From Chelydra serpentina (lineage: Eukaryota; Chordata; Testudines; Chelydridae): a DNA stretch of 64,000 bases. The translations under genes were made by a program, and so were the position numbers. Positions 1 through 13,255 of this stretch are shown here, piece after piece; position 1 is the first letter of the stretch, and each line of letters begins with the position of its first letter. The stretch spans positions 434,001 through 498,000 of the forward strand of contig JBAIAC010000274.1 of the NCBI GenBank assembly GCA_037349315.1, given 5' to 3'. The notes beneath the pieces were generated by a model. That model was given only the letters and a program-made list of their open reading frames with translations, was not told the DNA's origin and searched no databases.

Positions 1-320
1 GGGCTCACTGGCAGTTCCCCATTGGTCCATCTGCTTTGGGGCAGGGACCATAACACGTCCTGCTGCATTCGTTATTTCAAAGGGTGGTTTAGGATTTTCA
101 GTCTCAGACACGGTGCACAAAGCAGGACTCCACCCTGGACGTAACTCAAATGAGCCGCCCACAGATTCTGGCAGCGACAACGAGGCATTTGGTGTGAGAG
201 TCAGACCTGCCCCTGTCCCAGAGGGAGGGGTCGTCTGGGAGGGGCCTGGAACACGGACCTGTCGGCTCTTAACTCCCAAACTTTCAGTAAGTCTGTTATC
301 AGTACCTGGGAGTGTAATTT

Positions 321-410
321 AAACCATAAAAACAGCCACACCGGGCTAGACCAAAGGCCCATCTAGCTCTGTATCTTGTCTTCTGTCAGTAGCCAATACC
401 AGGTGCCCCA
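321..410 (-). mobile_element. CR1 LINE 3'-end fragment
   Basis: Read on the minus strand, this is a CR1 3' UTR tail of the type 'gacagaagacaagatacag ... tagatgggcctttggtct ... gtggctgtttttatggttt'. The same tail lies in the same place beside the tRNA-Thr copies at 47319 and 53705. It was therefore present before the units duplicated. Confidence 0.75.
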
Positions 411-424
411 AAAGCCACTCAACA

Positions 425-498
425 AGGCACCACTGGGAGTTGAACCCAGGATCTCCTGTTTACAAAACAGGTGCATTAACCAGTTAAGCCATGGTGCC
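425..498 (-). tRNA. tRNA-Thr (TGT)
   Basis: A 74-nt cloverleaf. The acceptor stem GGCACCA/TGGTGCC is fully paired with discriminator T, and the anticodon stem CCTGT/ACAGG is perfect around loop TTTGTAA, giving anticodon TGT. The T arm CTGGG-TTCAACT-CCCAG is perfect. The D stem GCTT/ATGC has one mismatch. A TTTT run lies 11-14 nt downstream on the minus strand, a suitable Pol III stop. It is the best-preserved minus-strand copy of four related tRNA-Thr genes (others at 33783, 47319, 53705). Confidence 0.9.
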
Positions 499-640
499 TG
501 CCTGTTGCTAAAGTTTGGGTGTCTTGCCACACTTGACTCTCTGCCAGACCCCACCTGAGCCTTTGCTTGTATTTGGAGTCTGCAAAGCAGAGGAGCAGGG
601 GAAGTTTTCCTTGCAAGCTGTGTGTGTGTGAATCCTTGGC

Positions 641-1852
641 CAGGTCTGCACTACAAAGTTATTTCAGCATCATTATATTGCTCAGGCGTGTGAAAAACAC
701 ATGACGTTCCCTCGGTCACCAGCCTGGCGACAAAACTGCCTCTATTTGCTACAAAATCAAACCACCTCGACGAGAGGCCTGGAGCTTTTTGCAGCAAACT
801 GAGAGTGACAAAGTGTCAGTGTAGACGCTGCTGGTCATTATATCCCCAGAACTGGCCTCCGCCAGTATCCCACAATGCCCGCCGGGAACTCCCTGCCCTG
901 CGATCCTGCTCCAGAGGCTGGGCCCCTCCCCACTCATCGCTCCGGGAAGTTCTGACGGCTGAGCCTGCTGCTCTGCTCCGGCAGCAAGGAGCTAATCACT
1001 GCCGGGGGAAGCTGCTCCCCCACACGGCGACCACGGAGCTGGGAGGCGGAAGCTCCTTACAGTGGGGGGGCCACCGGCATCTAAACTCACCCCATGACGA
1101 CCCTTTCCTCCAAGGACCTGCACTCACGCCTCCCCTTCTCCCTGGGGCCCCATCCCTACACCGCCCCGTCTCCCTGAGGCTCCATCCCACCCTGTTCCCC
1201 CAAGGCCACAAACACAGAATGCCTCTTCTCATCAGGCCTCCGTCCTGTTCCCCCCTCCACTGTTCGTCCTTACGGATGGTAACCCCCCTGTTCCGGCCCC
1301 CCTGACACAGAGCCAGGCAGGCAGCAGCGTGTGTGTGTGACAGAGAGGGAGAGACACTGCTGTGCTGTGCTGAACCAGTGAGAGAAGTGGGGGCTGATGT
1401 CAGGGGTGTTCCCCTCCCCTTGCTTCAGGACTGGGGTGTCCCCCTTCCCCTGCCTGAGGACTGGTTGGTTCCAGCAGCTGTCTGAGCTTAGACACAGTGT
1501 GCCAGCACACTCTCTCTTCCCCAACACACAGACTGGCTCTCCACACACACACACTTCAGTGGGGAAGCAGCTGGCAATCTAGTAGGCTGCCCATGGAACA
1601 ATGGGACGGAGAAATCTGCATCATGTGATGCTGTACCAGCCCATGAGCCATTGCAAACCCCTCCCAAAGCCCCCTGCGGCCAGTTGCACAGTGCGATAGC
1701 TACCCACAGTGCACTGCTCTTTGGGGCGTTTCAAGGGCTGCTGGCGTGGATGCGCTCTGGTGACACAAGCAGCATAGTGTGGACATGCAACAGCAGTTTA
1801 ATTATAACGGTTTAACTAAAGTGGCATAACTCAGTAGTGTGGACACAGCCTG
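641..1852. mobile_element. TIR-flanked non-autonomous DNA element, copy 1
   Basis: The left end reads CAGGTCTGCACTACAAAGTT. The reverse complement of the right end reads CAGGCTGTGTCCACACTACT then GAGTTATG, so the ends form a diverged inverted repeat (CAGG...CACTAC..AGTTAT). No transposase ORF is visible. The same element lies between tRNA-Thr and tRNA-Ser at 53921-55194 and, inverted and internally deleted, at 32788-33647. Transposon superfamily is not assigned; target-site duplications are not clear. Short GT runs lie near 1330 and 1540. Confidence 0.55.
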
Positions 1853-1932
1853 AGAGTGAGATGAGACAAGACCGAGCTCCGCTTGACACCAAGGATGTTC
1901 AGGTACTGAAACTAAAGAACCACAAGTTCCTC

Positions 1933-2014
1933 CGTAGTTGACAGGATTTGAACCTGCACAGGGAGATCCCAATGGAGTTCAAGTCCAGCACCTTAACCAC
2001 TCAGCCACAACTAC
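1933..2014 (-). tRNA. tRNA-Ser (TGA)
   Basis: An 82-nt class II tRNA with a long variable arm. The acceptor stem GTAGTTG/CAACTAC is perfect with discriminator G. The A box TGGCTGAGTGG and the B box GGTTCAAATCC are intact. The anticodon loop CTTGAAC gives TGA; the anticodon stem CTGGA/TCCAT has one C-T mismatch at its base. Paralogous copies at 23499, 32633 and 55275 carry AGA or altered anticodons. Probably functional. Confidence 0.85.
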
Positions 2015-2189
2015 TTGACTGACACAGGTATCTCATGCCACATCTACTTCTGTTCTCAATGAGTGATCATTTCCCCTTGTTTGCTCACACCAGCTTCCAC
2101 AACAGACGCACTGCTGTGCGGTTGTGTAAGTGTGTCCGTGACTGAACAGCAAGAATTTCTGCTCATTTCCCTTCTGGCTGGAGCATGAT

Positions 2190-2546
2190 GTATCCGGCAC
2201 CGCACTCCCATTGGCCAGTTCCCAGCCAATCTGAGCTGGGGTGGGATTTTCCTGTGGGCGAGAGCTGCGTGGAGCCACTTGCGTGCCTCCGCCTAGGAAC
2301 CGGGCTGCTGCTGGCCACTTCTGGAGCGCAGCATGGACCACAGTGCCAGGACAGGCAGGAAGCCGATCCTTGAACCCCCGCTGCGCCACTGACCCGGAGC
2401 CACCTGAGGCAACCCAGTGCCCCTGCCCCAATCCCCTCCGCTGTGCTCCTCTTCTCTTCGTTCCTTGGTGCCGGCCCTGACAGCGGCACACAGAAATGCC
2501 CCGGCAGGTGCCCTGGCGCCCATGGGCACCGCGTTGGGGACCACTG
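2190..2546. mobile_element. hAT-like MITE fragment
   Basis: The right end reads GTTGGGGACCACTG, the same terminus as the well-defined hAT MITE at 25509-25766. Its left part resembles 55770-55880 ('cactcccattggccagttcc', 'gtggagccacttg'). The left boundary is uncertain. Confidence 0.5.
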
Positions 2547-2563
2547 ACTTAGCGGAATCTGAT

Positions 2564-3014
2564 AAGGCTCAGATGTGGAGTGGCTGATAAGGTGCGAGGC
2601 CCGATTGAAGTGTTTCCTGCACTCGGAGCATGTGTAGGGTGTCTAGCCAGTGTGGATTCTCATATGTCTGATAAGGTTTGAGCGCTGAGTGAAGCGTTTC
2701 CCGCACTAGAGCATGTGTAGGGCACCTCTCCTGTGTGGAGTCTCCGATGTCTAATAAGGTTTGAGCGCCCATTGAACCTTTTCTCGCACTCAGGGCGTGT
2801 AGCAGGTTCATTCTCTCACATGTAATAAGGTCTGAGAGGCTACTGAAGTTTTCCTCTGGCCTGCGATGACTCTCACAGGCTTTTGCTTTTTCTGGGAGTG
2901 CACAACTCCCGGAAACATTCCCTTTGGATCTTCCTGATACCGTTCCATGTGGTTCTACTTGCTCAGCATCTTCCTGCTGGGGTGTCCCCTCGTTGTCACT
3001 CACCATCCCAACAC
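2564..3014 (-). pseudogene. Decayed C2H2 zinc-finger exon of a KRAB-ZNF gene
   Basis: On the minus strand a splice acceptor (pyrimidine tract then CCCATCAG) at 3017-3015 opens an exon. Its start encodes an acidic KRAB-ZNF linker (motif QQEDAEQVEPHG). It is followed by C2H2 finger remnants with linkers HTGE and cores such as CSECRKHFNRASHLISH. The fingers are broken: a TAG interrupts an HTG linker, base losses shift the frame between fingers, and some Cys or His ligands are missing. No more than about four finger remnants remain, far fewer than the usual array. It lies downstream, in transcript order, of the KRAB exon at 6905-7031 and may belong to that dead locus. Family assignment is firm; linkage to that exon is inferred. 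Confidence 0.7.
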
Positions 3015-3017
3015 CTG

Positions 3018-6000
3018 ATGGGAGACGGAGAGAATCCAGACATAGGTCACTCCCTGTGCCGGAGAGAAAGGAAATCTCAGAGAGAGGAATGGAAAAAGGG
3101 ATGAACAAACCAAAATATGTGCGGGAGAGAGCAAACCTATCAGGAGCTGATTTTCCCTAAAACTTCCCTTCCTTTCTCTCCTCTGGGGATCAGTTCTGGG
3201 TCCGTATCTCACCAGAAATCTCAGGGGACAGTGAGATTGGGGCAGGACCTGCTGTCAGTTGTCAGTCAGGATAGGTGGGAAGCATGAGTGACATCTGCCT
3301 AACGATCCCACATCTGCAGGGAACAATCCTGAACTTGGAGAGCTCACAAGGTCTTTGTAGGGCATCCCAAATGTTTCCTGTATTCATGGACAGTTTTTGA
3401 GTCGGTTTAACCAATTCCCTACCTGTGCAGGCAGCTCTCGGGAGCACTTCTTTCTCAGAGCCCTGGAGGTCTGGGACCCACGGCTCTTCCCCTCATTCCA
3501 GCTGCGAGATCACATCAGGTTTGGAAACTGGAAACCCTGCTCAAGGCAAAGAAAACAAGGGAGGTCAGTGTAATTTGTGGGATACTTGTCACAAGGAATA
3601 TTCCATGGTTTTAACCCCTGCTCATTTTTAAGTAGTAATATCCCAAGGCCATCTTCCTTGACTTAAAGTGGCAGGAGAGTTGTTATTATTATAAATCATA
3701 TTCATTACCTTTGTGCCTAAGGACCAAGTAAGAAGTGGGTCCCCATTGTGCTAGGCAAGGTACAAACCCAGAATAGTAGAAGGCCCATCCCCTGAAGAAT
3801 TTACAATCTAAATAGACAAGACAGACACAGAATGGGGGAAGAGGTAGAACCCACCAGCAGAGTGAACTATGTGGAGGCAGAGTGACAGATCTGATGAACA
3901 CAGGCATATCTCTTGAAACTATTGTATTTAATGTTATGACTAGGGCCAGTGTTTTCTGGAAATTGCCGCTTTTACTGCATTTTTTTCTGGAATTACTCTT
4001 CATTTCTGGAATCACCCTTCATATCCGGAATTGCTGAACAGAGGGAGGGCGGGGCATGTAGGGTCACAACCCCCCAGATTTCTGCCCAGAGACACCCGAC
4101 TCATCCCCAGGGTGCGGGGCAGAGGGGATGTGTGGGCAGGGCACACAGGGTCATGCCGCCCTGAGATTTCTGCCTGGGGACACCTGACTCCTCCCCAGGG
4201 CACAGGGCAGAGGCTGGGGACTAGCTGCGGTTGAGACTTGCTGCTAATTTCTTCCCTCCTCATGCAAGTCTGGGTTCAGCAAAACCACTGTGCAGCTTCC
4301 CCTGGGCAGCTGCACAGCTGGGAACCCTGCCCAGGGGAACCTTGAAAGGGGGACGCCAGGCTCCCACATCATGCTGCAGAGCAGACGGCGCTCGCAGCTG
4401 CTCTCGGCTGCGTCCACAGCCCCTCTCCCCTGCTCATCTCCCCTGCGCACAGCGGGTTCATGTCCCATCTCCCCAGCACACAGCCGGCTCCAGGCTCTCA
4501 ATGCCCAGTGTCTGGGCCCCACCTCCCCCACACTGCTGGCTCCTGTCCCCTCCCCCCAATGCACTTTCAGGCTGTAAAGGATTATATATTGCTCATGTTT
4601 GTCAATTACTCTGTTTTCATTGCCAACAAACACTGGCCCTAGTTCTGACTGTTATCTGTATCTTTGAGCCAGCCCTTGAGAGCATGAATACTCCACAGAC
4701 TATGATGCTGAAATGGGCCAGATGACACCGGGCAGGGCTGAGGGATGGGTTTCCTGTGCAACCTGGTGTCACTAAGGGGTAATGAATGCCAGATCTCAAG
4801 GCTGGTTATGCAGATCTCCAGCTTTTGAAGCTTTGTCCCACGCAGAAAGGGGCAGTGACTGATTTTACCTCTTTTGGGAGACTGAAGACAGACAGACTTC
4901 TTGGGGAGAAACACCTGAGTTTGAGCTGACTGAGAGGGGTCTTTTGGGGCTACAAACTGTCATGACCTGATAACCAAGAGGTAAGCTTTTAAGGAAGGTT
5001 TTAATACACTTTGGAAACAATCAGGGTTTCCCAAGCGGACTGATGAGGGGACTGATGGTAAATACGCATTTAGATGCTTTTCTTGTTTTATATCTTTTCC
5101 CCATAAGGCACACGGACACAGTCATGGATCCATAGGATCTGTGCAATGCCCTGGCTTTTAACCAGTCCTTGGGAGGTGCCCCTTGAGTGCACTAGACCCT
5201 CCAAGAGTTCCCACTCTGTCCCTCTGTGCTCAGGATATTGGGGTTCAGCTTCTGCAGGAAACCAGAACTGAAAAAGTCAATAATGGCAGAATTTGGAATT
5301 TCAGAAGAGCACAAGCCAAACTGGTGAGTCAATGACATGGAAATGCAGACGTGCTGCGAGACTAAATCCCTTTGAACTGCTAGAGGGTTTCCTGAATCTG
5401 CTGTCACTGTAAAAAGTTGTCCCAAGGGGATATGCTGTGGCCATTGAACCAGAACAATACCCTTGAATTTGAGATTGAGCCCGACCTCTCAGACAATGTG
5501 TGTTGTGCATTTTTCTTCCATTCTGCAGATGTTCTTCTTGGAAGTTTTGCCATTGGATTCCAAAGTGTTGGGTCACAAAACATTAATATTTTAAAGTGCC
5601 CTAAAACCCACACGCATGCTCTTGCCCAATCCGTACTTTAAAGTTTTGCCAGGGTAGTTCTGTCAGTTAGGGATGTGAAAAATCAACGTAGCTATGCCAG
5701 CAAAAGCTCATGGGTAGGCACGATTATAGTGGCAAAGGAAAAAAGCCATTGAAAAAAAATCAAGGTAATTAAATACCCACACTCGATAAATGCAGAGTTT
5801 AAAATACCCAGTGATGACTCCTGTCCTTCCAGCATGTGGATGGGAGCTAAACTTAAACCTCTGATAACTGTGAAATGAAGAGTTACAGTACCTGCCACGC
5901 CTGCAACATAACCTTGCCTCTGCCTCTTCCCTAGCCCTGGAGTTGGCACTAGCACTGGAAATGGCTCAGTAAGGCGGAAGCAAAGGTTTACAAACTACCG

Positions 6001-6020
6001 AGAGAAGCAGCAGATTCTCC
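3018..6020. other. Intronic or intergenic DNA, no gene seen
   Basis: I see no supported coding exon. Around 3690-3830 there is an old interspersed repeat with phrases such as 'cattgtgctaggcaaggtac' and 'gaatttacaatctaaataga', a type common in amniote genomes; I do not name its family. If the KRAB exon at 6905-7031 and the finger exon at 2564-3014 belonged to one gene, this would be its last intron. Confidence 0.5.
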
Positions 6021-6029
6021 ATCTCAGGA

Positions 6030-6205
6030 CGTCTTTGAGTCAAGACTGGATGACCTTCTGAAACATGACTTAGTCAAACACAAGGTTTTCAGCTCAATAC
6101 GGCAGTAACTGGATGAAATTCTGTGGCCTGTGTTATACAAGAGGTCAGACTAGATGACCGAATAGTCCTTTCTGGGATAAAAACCTATAAATCTATCACA
6201 GATAT
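6030..6205 (+). mobile_element. CR1 LINE 3'-end fragment
   Basis: Plus-strand CR1 tail with 'gaggtcagactagatgaccg' followed by 'tagtcctttctgggat' and 'tataaatctat'. It differs in subfamily from the tails at 321 and 21660. No reverse-transcriptase sequence remains. Confidence 0.7.
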
Positions 6206-6692
6206 AAAGAAGGTCTAAGAACGTGCTACTGTTTGTGTTGTGTTCCACAGATCGGAATACCAGCATTTCTCTGCATACCCTCCAGCTGTGTGCGCTGTGT
6301 CATCGGCAGCTATAATTCGATGCTGGATGAATTCCTTGGAGCAGCTTGGCAGAGCTGTGACTGGGATATGAAGAGAGGTGCGTGTGGAACTTGGGGGACC
6401 AAGTATCCCTCATTTCCGTGCTGAGTGTGGTAGGTTGTATCGGTGAAGGTGCACAAGGGTGTGTACTTGTCACAGAGATTGTCAGCAGTCTGGTGGCATA
6501 TGCGCTAGTTGTCTCCGGGATTCAGCGAGGGCTCAGTGAAGGGAATGACTCCGAAGGACTCCTCGGGGTGAGGAAAAGGGAGTTGTCATGTTGCTAGTCT
6601 GAGCCGGTCTGTGTGGAGTCAGGGTTTCAGTGCCGGCCAGGTGCCGGACGCGTCTGTTCCCTACACGGGACATAGATCCAAGTTTTGCCTTA

Positions 6693-9281
<2,589 letters not shown>

Positions 9282-9406
9282 CTAGGGTGACCAGATGTCC
9301 CGATTTTATAGGGACAGTCCTGATTTTGGGGTCTTTTTCTTATATAGGCTCCTATTACCCCCCACCCCCATCCCAATTTTTCACATTTGTTGTCTGGTCA
9401 CCCTAG
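9282..9406. mobile_element. Short palindromic-end MITE
   Basis: A 125-bp element whose ends are perfect inverted repeats: CTAGGGTGACCAGA at the left and TCTGGTCACCCTAG at the right. Its interior has the repeated phrase 'cccgattttatagggacag'. A partial second copy of its right half follows at about 9430-9482. No coding capacity. Confidence 0.75.
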
Positions 9407-9586
9407 TGTGCGTGTGCACTATTTGCATCCTTGTGCCACTTCCCTCTCAGATTTTTCACACTTGCTGTCTGGTCATCCTAGCTCCAACCTCCAAACCAGA
9501 CAGTGCAAACGTTCCCATCTCCGGTGTATTTGCTGTCCCTCTTCCTCCCGCAGGAACCCACCAGCAACCCCCGCGATAATCCCTAC

Positions 9587-9610
9587 CTGAACTGGCTCCT
9601 CTGCAGCCAT
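9587..9610 (-). CDS. First coding exon segment of KRAB-ZNF relic
   Basis: On the minus strand ATG at 9610-9608 begins MAAEEPVQ, eight codons ending at a CAG|GTAGGG donor (9587/9586). This short phase-0 peptide is typical of the first coding exon ahead of a KRAB-A box, and it joins in frame to GPVTFEEV at 7031. The exon's 5' end is uncertain; possible acceptors ending in CAG lie 10-40 nt upstream of the ATG. Confidence 0.65.
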
Positions 9611-10930
9611 TTCTCTCCCCTGTCCCATGGGAGGACGGGATGAACTGGAGCAAAACACGGACATTATTCTGCAGCCTGGCAGGGTGAGAAGGGCAGTTGT
9701 GGAGGTTTCAGAACAGGCTTTAATTAATTTCACAGCACGATTGCCCCAGGCGTTTTCCCTGCAGACAGACACCCCAGAGTCTGCCATGCTGAGAAAATGC
9801 TCGATCTCTTTATTACAGTGGAGACCTGGCCACTCCTGCCAGGCTAAACCCACAGAGACATTTTTCACCTCTTTTCTCCCTCCCCCCATTCTGTAACAAA
9901 GCATCTGAACACAATGCTAGAAAAAAGCAGAGCCAAAGTATTTACTGTGGGGGATTCCCTTGGACACTGACCCCACGGCAGCCACACCCCAGTAGGAGGG
10001 ATATGGAGTCAGGAACTGGGTTTTCCTGTTTGATCCTCATCTTTTCCACAGGAAAATGATTTTACCTAGGTTGCAGTAATACATCTGTCTGGGCAGATTA
10101 GAGATCTGGAAATCTCTCTCAAAACTCTTCTCTCCCATGGCTCCTTTCAAGTCTCTCTTTCTCCTTTTCCCTGTCCCCTCTCCCTGCCCGTCTGGTAGGA
10201 AAGTCCCATTCCTGGGTTGTTTGCTCCCCCAAGGCTGGATTTGCTCCTGCAATTGCTAATGGGACGAGAAATGAGGGGGGGAGGGTCTGTTTGAGTAGAG
10301 TCATTTTAAGGCCAGACCCCAGCATTTTCCCCTCATTTCTTCCAGTTACCTGGAATCTCTGGCTCAGAATTTAGTATTAACAGGGCTCAGGGCTGCCCTA
10401 GGGGGCTGGTGCCAGCTGGAGAAAGTCATCACGTGGGTTGGGCAGAGAAGAAGCTTTAATTAAGGTCACTTCCCAGCACAGACCCCGCTGGGGGAGCAGC
10501 AGCTGCTAAGCCTGGTCTCCCAGATCACGATGGAGGCTGCAGCGTCTGACCCAGGAAGCTGAACCCCAATATCCTGAGCAGAGAGGGACAGGGCGTTGGA
10601 GCAGCCTTCCCTCCTTGAGCTCTCTGGGGGGAGCAGCTAATGAGAGCCCCTCCTCACACGGGGAATTGCTGATCTCATTTACCCCACTGTCCATCTGGAG
10701 TCACTCCTCATCTGTCCAGGCAGTGACTCTGGATTAACAGTGTTGTCTGTGACACCAGGTTTCAGGAAGAACGAGTCCAGAGCGCTGTGGGAGAGACCTT
10801 TGTGGGGCAGAGCGAACCCCCTTCCCCCCTCCCGCACCCCCAGATCTAGGACAAGGACTCGGGGGATGAATTTTCCCAATGGAACCAGATGTTTTCCAGA
10901 GGGGAGAAACGCAGAATCGGTGATGTCACA
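9611..10930. other. No gene seen; 5' region of the KRAB-ZNF relic
   Basis: Unique-looking sequence between the first coding exon and the CpG-rich promoter. It would be transcribed from the minus strand if the promoter near 11.2-11.6 kb served that gene. I see no convincing exon or RNA gene. Confidence 0.4.
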
Positions 10931-10937
10931 TTCCCAG

Positions 10938-11088
10938 CCCCCAGCCAGGGGCCCCAGACCCCCCCCCCAGAGCCCAGACCCCCAGCCAGGGGCCCCAGAC
11001 CCCCCCCCAGAGCCCAGACCCCCAGCCAGGGGCCCCAGACCCCCCCCCAGAGCCCAGACCCCGAGCCAGGGGCCCCAGACCCACCCTG
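10938..11088. repeat. Minisatellite, 40-41 bp period
   Basis: About 3.5 copies of a C-rich monomer built on 'ccagccaggggccccagac', a run of C, then 'agagcccagacc'. Copy starts at 10941, 10982, 11022 and 11062 give the period. The C runs inflate ORF lengths here. Confidence 0.85.
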
Positions 11089-11179
11089 TCCACACCCCCC
11101 AGAGATTCCCTGGGACCGAGTCCCCAGAGTCCCTGGCCAGTGACCCCAGAGACCCCCGAGCCCCACCCCCAGTGAGAAC

Positions 11180-11640
11180 CGCCCATTGGGGGAGGGGGAG
11201 ACAACGGGGCGCGGTGGGGGAGGGGCACAGAGACCTGCTCAGGGGGTTGGGGGGGGAGGGAGGAATCACCCTGGGTGCGGCTCGCGGCTCTCTGGGGAGA
11301 AAGGGGGCGGGGAGGTCCCCAGGGCCAGCGGTAAATCCGAGGGAGTCTCAGCCCCCCCTTTCTCTCCCCCCCCTCGGGGGTCACCTGCTCTTCTCTCCCC
11401 GCTCCGATCTGCGCATGCCCAGAGCCGGGGGACACAAACCGCTCCAACGGCCGCGCACGAGCCAGGCAGAGCTGCTCGCAGCCCGGCTCGTCTGCCCCCC
11501 TGCCCGACGTCACTTCCGGTCCCGGGAGTGCCAGGAACTACATCTCCCAGCGTGCCCTGGGGGCCGCTTCCGCCCTCTTCAGCCCAGCACATGGAAAGTG
11601 TTAAGCAGCTGTTACTGCGCATGCTCAGTGCTAGTACCAG
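11180..11640. promoter_or_regulatory. CpG-rich promoter with ZNF143, NRF1 and CRE/ETS-like sites
   Basis: CpG-dense sequence. AACTACATCTCCCAGCGTGC (11536-11555) matches the ZNF143/SBS motif. NRF1-like sites are TGCGCATGCCC (11410-11420) and CTGCGCATGCTCAG (11615-11628). CGACGTCACTTCCGGT (11505-11520) joins a CRE-like half to an ETS site. There is no obvious TATA box. This combination is typical of broad, often bidirectional housekeeping-type promoters, including those of KRAB-ZNF genes. It lies about 1.9 kb upstream of the minus-strand coding start at 9610. A plus-strand transcript is equally possible. Confidence 0.65.
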
Positions 11641-11667
11641 GGAGCCGGGAGAACAAAGCCCAGAGCC

Positions 11668-12478
11668 AGGGGGCGGGGCAGCTCCTGGGGGCGGGGCTCT
11701 GGCACAACCCGAGGGCGGGGCAGCGCCTGGGGGCGGGGCTCTGGCACAGGCTGGGGGCGGGGCAGCGCCTGGGGGCGGGGCTCTGGCACAGGCTGGGGGC
11801 GGGGCAGCGCCTGGGGGCGGGGTTCTGGCTCCACTGTGAGGCGGGGGGCGGGGCACCTCCTGGGGGCGGGGCTCTGGCACAGGCTGGGTGCGGGGCAGCG
11901 CGTGGTGGCGGGTTTCTGGCACAGCCCGGGGGTGGGGTAGTGCCTGGGGGCGGGGCTCTGGCACTGCCCGGGGGTGGGGCAGCGCCCGGGGGCGGGGCTC
12001 TGGCACAGGCCGGGGGCGGGGCAGCGCCTGGGGGCGGGGCTCTGGCACAGGCTGGGGGCGGGGCAGCGCCTGGGGGCGGGGCTCTGGCACAGGCTGGGGG
12101 CGGGGCAGCGCCAGGGGGCGGGGCTCTGGCACAGGCTGGGGCGGGGCAGCGCCTGGGGGCGGGTTTCTGGCACAGCCCGGGGGCGGGGCAGCGCCTGGGG
12201 GCGGGTTTCTGGCACAGCCCGGGGGCGGGGCAGCGCCTGGGGGCGGGGCTATGGCACTGCCCGGGGGCAGGGCAGCGCCTGGGGGCGGGGCTCTGGCACT
12301 GCCCAGGGGCGGGGCAGCGCCTGGGGGCGGGGCTCTGGCACAGCCCGGGGGCGGGACAGCACCTGGTGGCGGGTTTCAGGCACAGGTTGGGGGCGGGGCA
12401 GCGCCTGGGGGCGGGGCTCTGGCACTGCCCGGGGGCGCGGCAGCGCCTGGGGGTGGGGCTCTGGCTCCATTGGGAGCG
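11668..12478. repeat. 42-bp GC-box minisatellite (about 19 copies)
   Basis: Tandem copies of a 42-bp unit containing GGGCGGGGCAGCGCCTGGGG and then GGCGGGGCTCTGGCACAGG. Each unit holds two GGGCGG GC boxes. Because 42 is divisible by three, all frames stay open, which produces spurious proteins rich in Gly, Ala and Pro on both strands. Scattered unit variants (CAGG versus CTGC after 'ctggca', and 'gggtttct' versus 'ggggctct') show independent divergence. Confidence 0.95.
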
Positions 12479-12479
12479 G

Positions 12480-12601
12480 GGCAGAGCAGCGGCTCCCTGG
12501 GGGGTCCCGTGTTTGCCGGCAGCGCTGGAGCCGCCGGGGCGATCGCGGAGCTGCTGGGCTCAGCTGCAGCCGGGCTCGGCCCCGGCCCCGCCGGGACCCA
12601 G
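12480..12601 (+). other. Possible non-coding first exon, GC-rich
   Basis: GC-rich, CpG-containing sequence directly after the GC-box array, ending in CCCAG|GTGGGG, a good splice donor. It resembles a 5' UTR exon of a plus-strand gene, but no downstream partner exon was found within the window. Confidence 0.3.
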
Positions 12602-12787
12602 GTGGGGGCAGAGACTGGGACCGGGGGGTTCCCCTGTGTGGGGCTGGGGGCGGCGGGGGGACGAGCCGGAGCTGCGGGCAGGGGAAGGACAGTGGGACAC
12701 GTGGGGGGTGGAGCGTCCCCTGGGAGCCAGGAAAGTCCAGGGGGAGAAGAAAGTGTCAGTGTGTGTGTGAGTCGGTGTGTTTCTGTC

Positions 12788-12964
12788 TCATAGAATCTCA
12801 GGGGTGGAAGGGACCTTAGTAGGTCATCTAGTCCAACCCCCTGCTCAAAGCACGACCAATCCCCAATTTTTGGCCCAGATCTCCAAATGGCCCCCTCAAG
12901 GATTGAACTCACAACCCTGGGTTTAGCAGGCCAATGCTCAAACCACTGAACTATTCCCCTCCCC
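12788..12964 (-). mobile_element. tRNA-derived SINE with CR1 tail (turtle Cry-type)
   Basis: Read on the minus strand, the element opens with a tRNA-like head (A box TAGTTCAGTGG, B box GAGTTCAATCC). A short unrelated body follows, then a CR1-type tail: 'gggttggactagatgaccta' and 'ggtcccttccacccc', ending 'attctatga'. A tRNA-like head with a tail borrowed from CR1 is the signature of the tortoise Pol III/SINE (Cry) family described from cryptodiran turtles. The copy is nearly full length. This is the strongest single clue to the organism. Confidence 0.8.
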
Positions 12965-13004
12965 TTTCTAGCATGTGTGGGAAAGGGAGGCTGAGATTTG
13001 TGGC

Positions 13005-13255
13005 ACCCTCCTCTGTGGCAGGGATCTTGGTAGCTGTACGGTGCCAGGTGTGTCCAGGAACACCCTAATTAAGGGGTGTCCCTAGCCTCTGTTTGCCAGA
13101 AGCTGGGAATGGGTGACAGGGGATTGATCACTAGATCATATGACCTGTCTGTTCATTCCCTCTGGGGCACCTGGCATTGGCCACTGTCAGAAGACAGGAT
13201 AATGGGCTAGATGGACCTTTGGTCTGACCCAGTACGGCCTTTTTATGTTCTCATG
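13005..13255 (+). mobile_element. CR1 LINE 3'-end fragment
   Basis: CR1 tail with 'cctagcctctgtttgccaga', 'ctggcattggccactgtca' and 'ggacctttggtctgacccag'. It is the same subfamily as the tails ending the elements at 30600 and 62755. Confidence 0.8.

Larger units (their letters stand above)
1..2180. repeat. Segmental duplication unit A1 (Thr-Ser tRNA unit)
   Basis: This block runs collinearly, in the same orientation, with 53286-55530. It is also matched in reverse by 32440-33880 and 35470-35880. It carries, in order, a CR1 tail, tRNA-Thr, a TIR-flanked element and tRNA-Ser. The match starts at base 1, so the unit is probably cut by the window edge. Positions 1-320 hold only duplicated flanking DNA that sits between tRNA-Phe and tRNA-Thr in the other copies; I see no gene there. 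Confidence 0.85.

Noticed and set aside
6240..6385. Possible exon between CAG and GTGCGTG, encoding a short Cys-containing peptide
   Set aside because: Splice-like ends and an open frame exist, but I recognise no domain and see no partner exon.
10740..12819. ORFs of up to 676 codons on both strands
   Set aside because: They span the 40-bp and 42-bp minisatellites; the open frames follow from GC-rich repeats with period divisible by three, and all overlapping frames are open.
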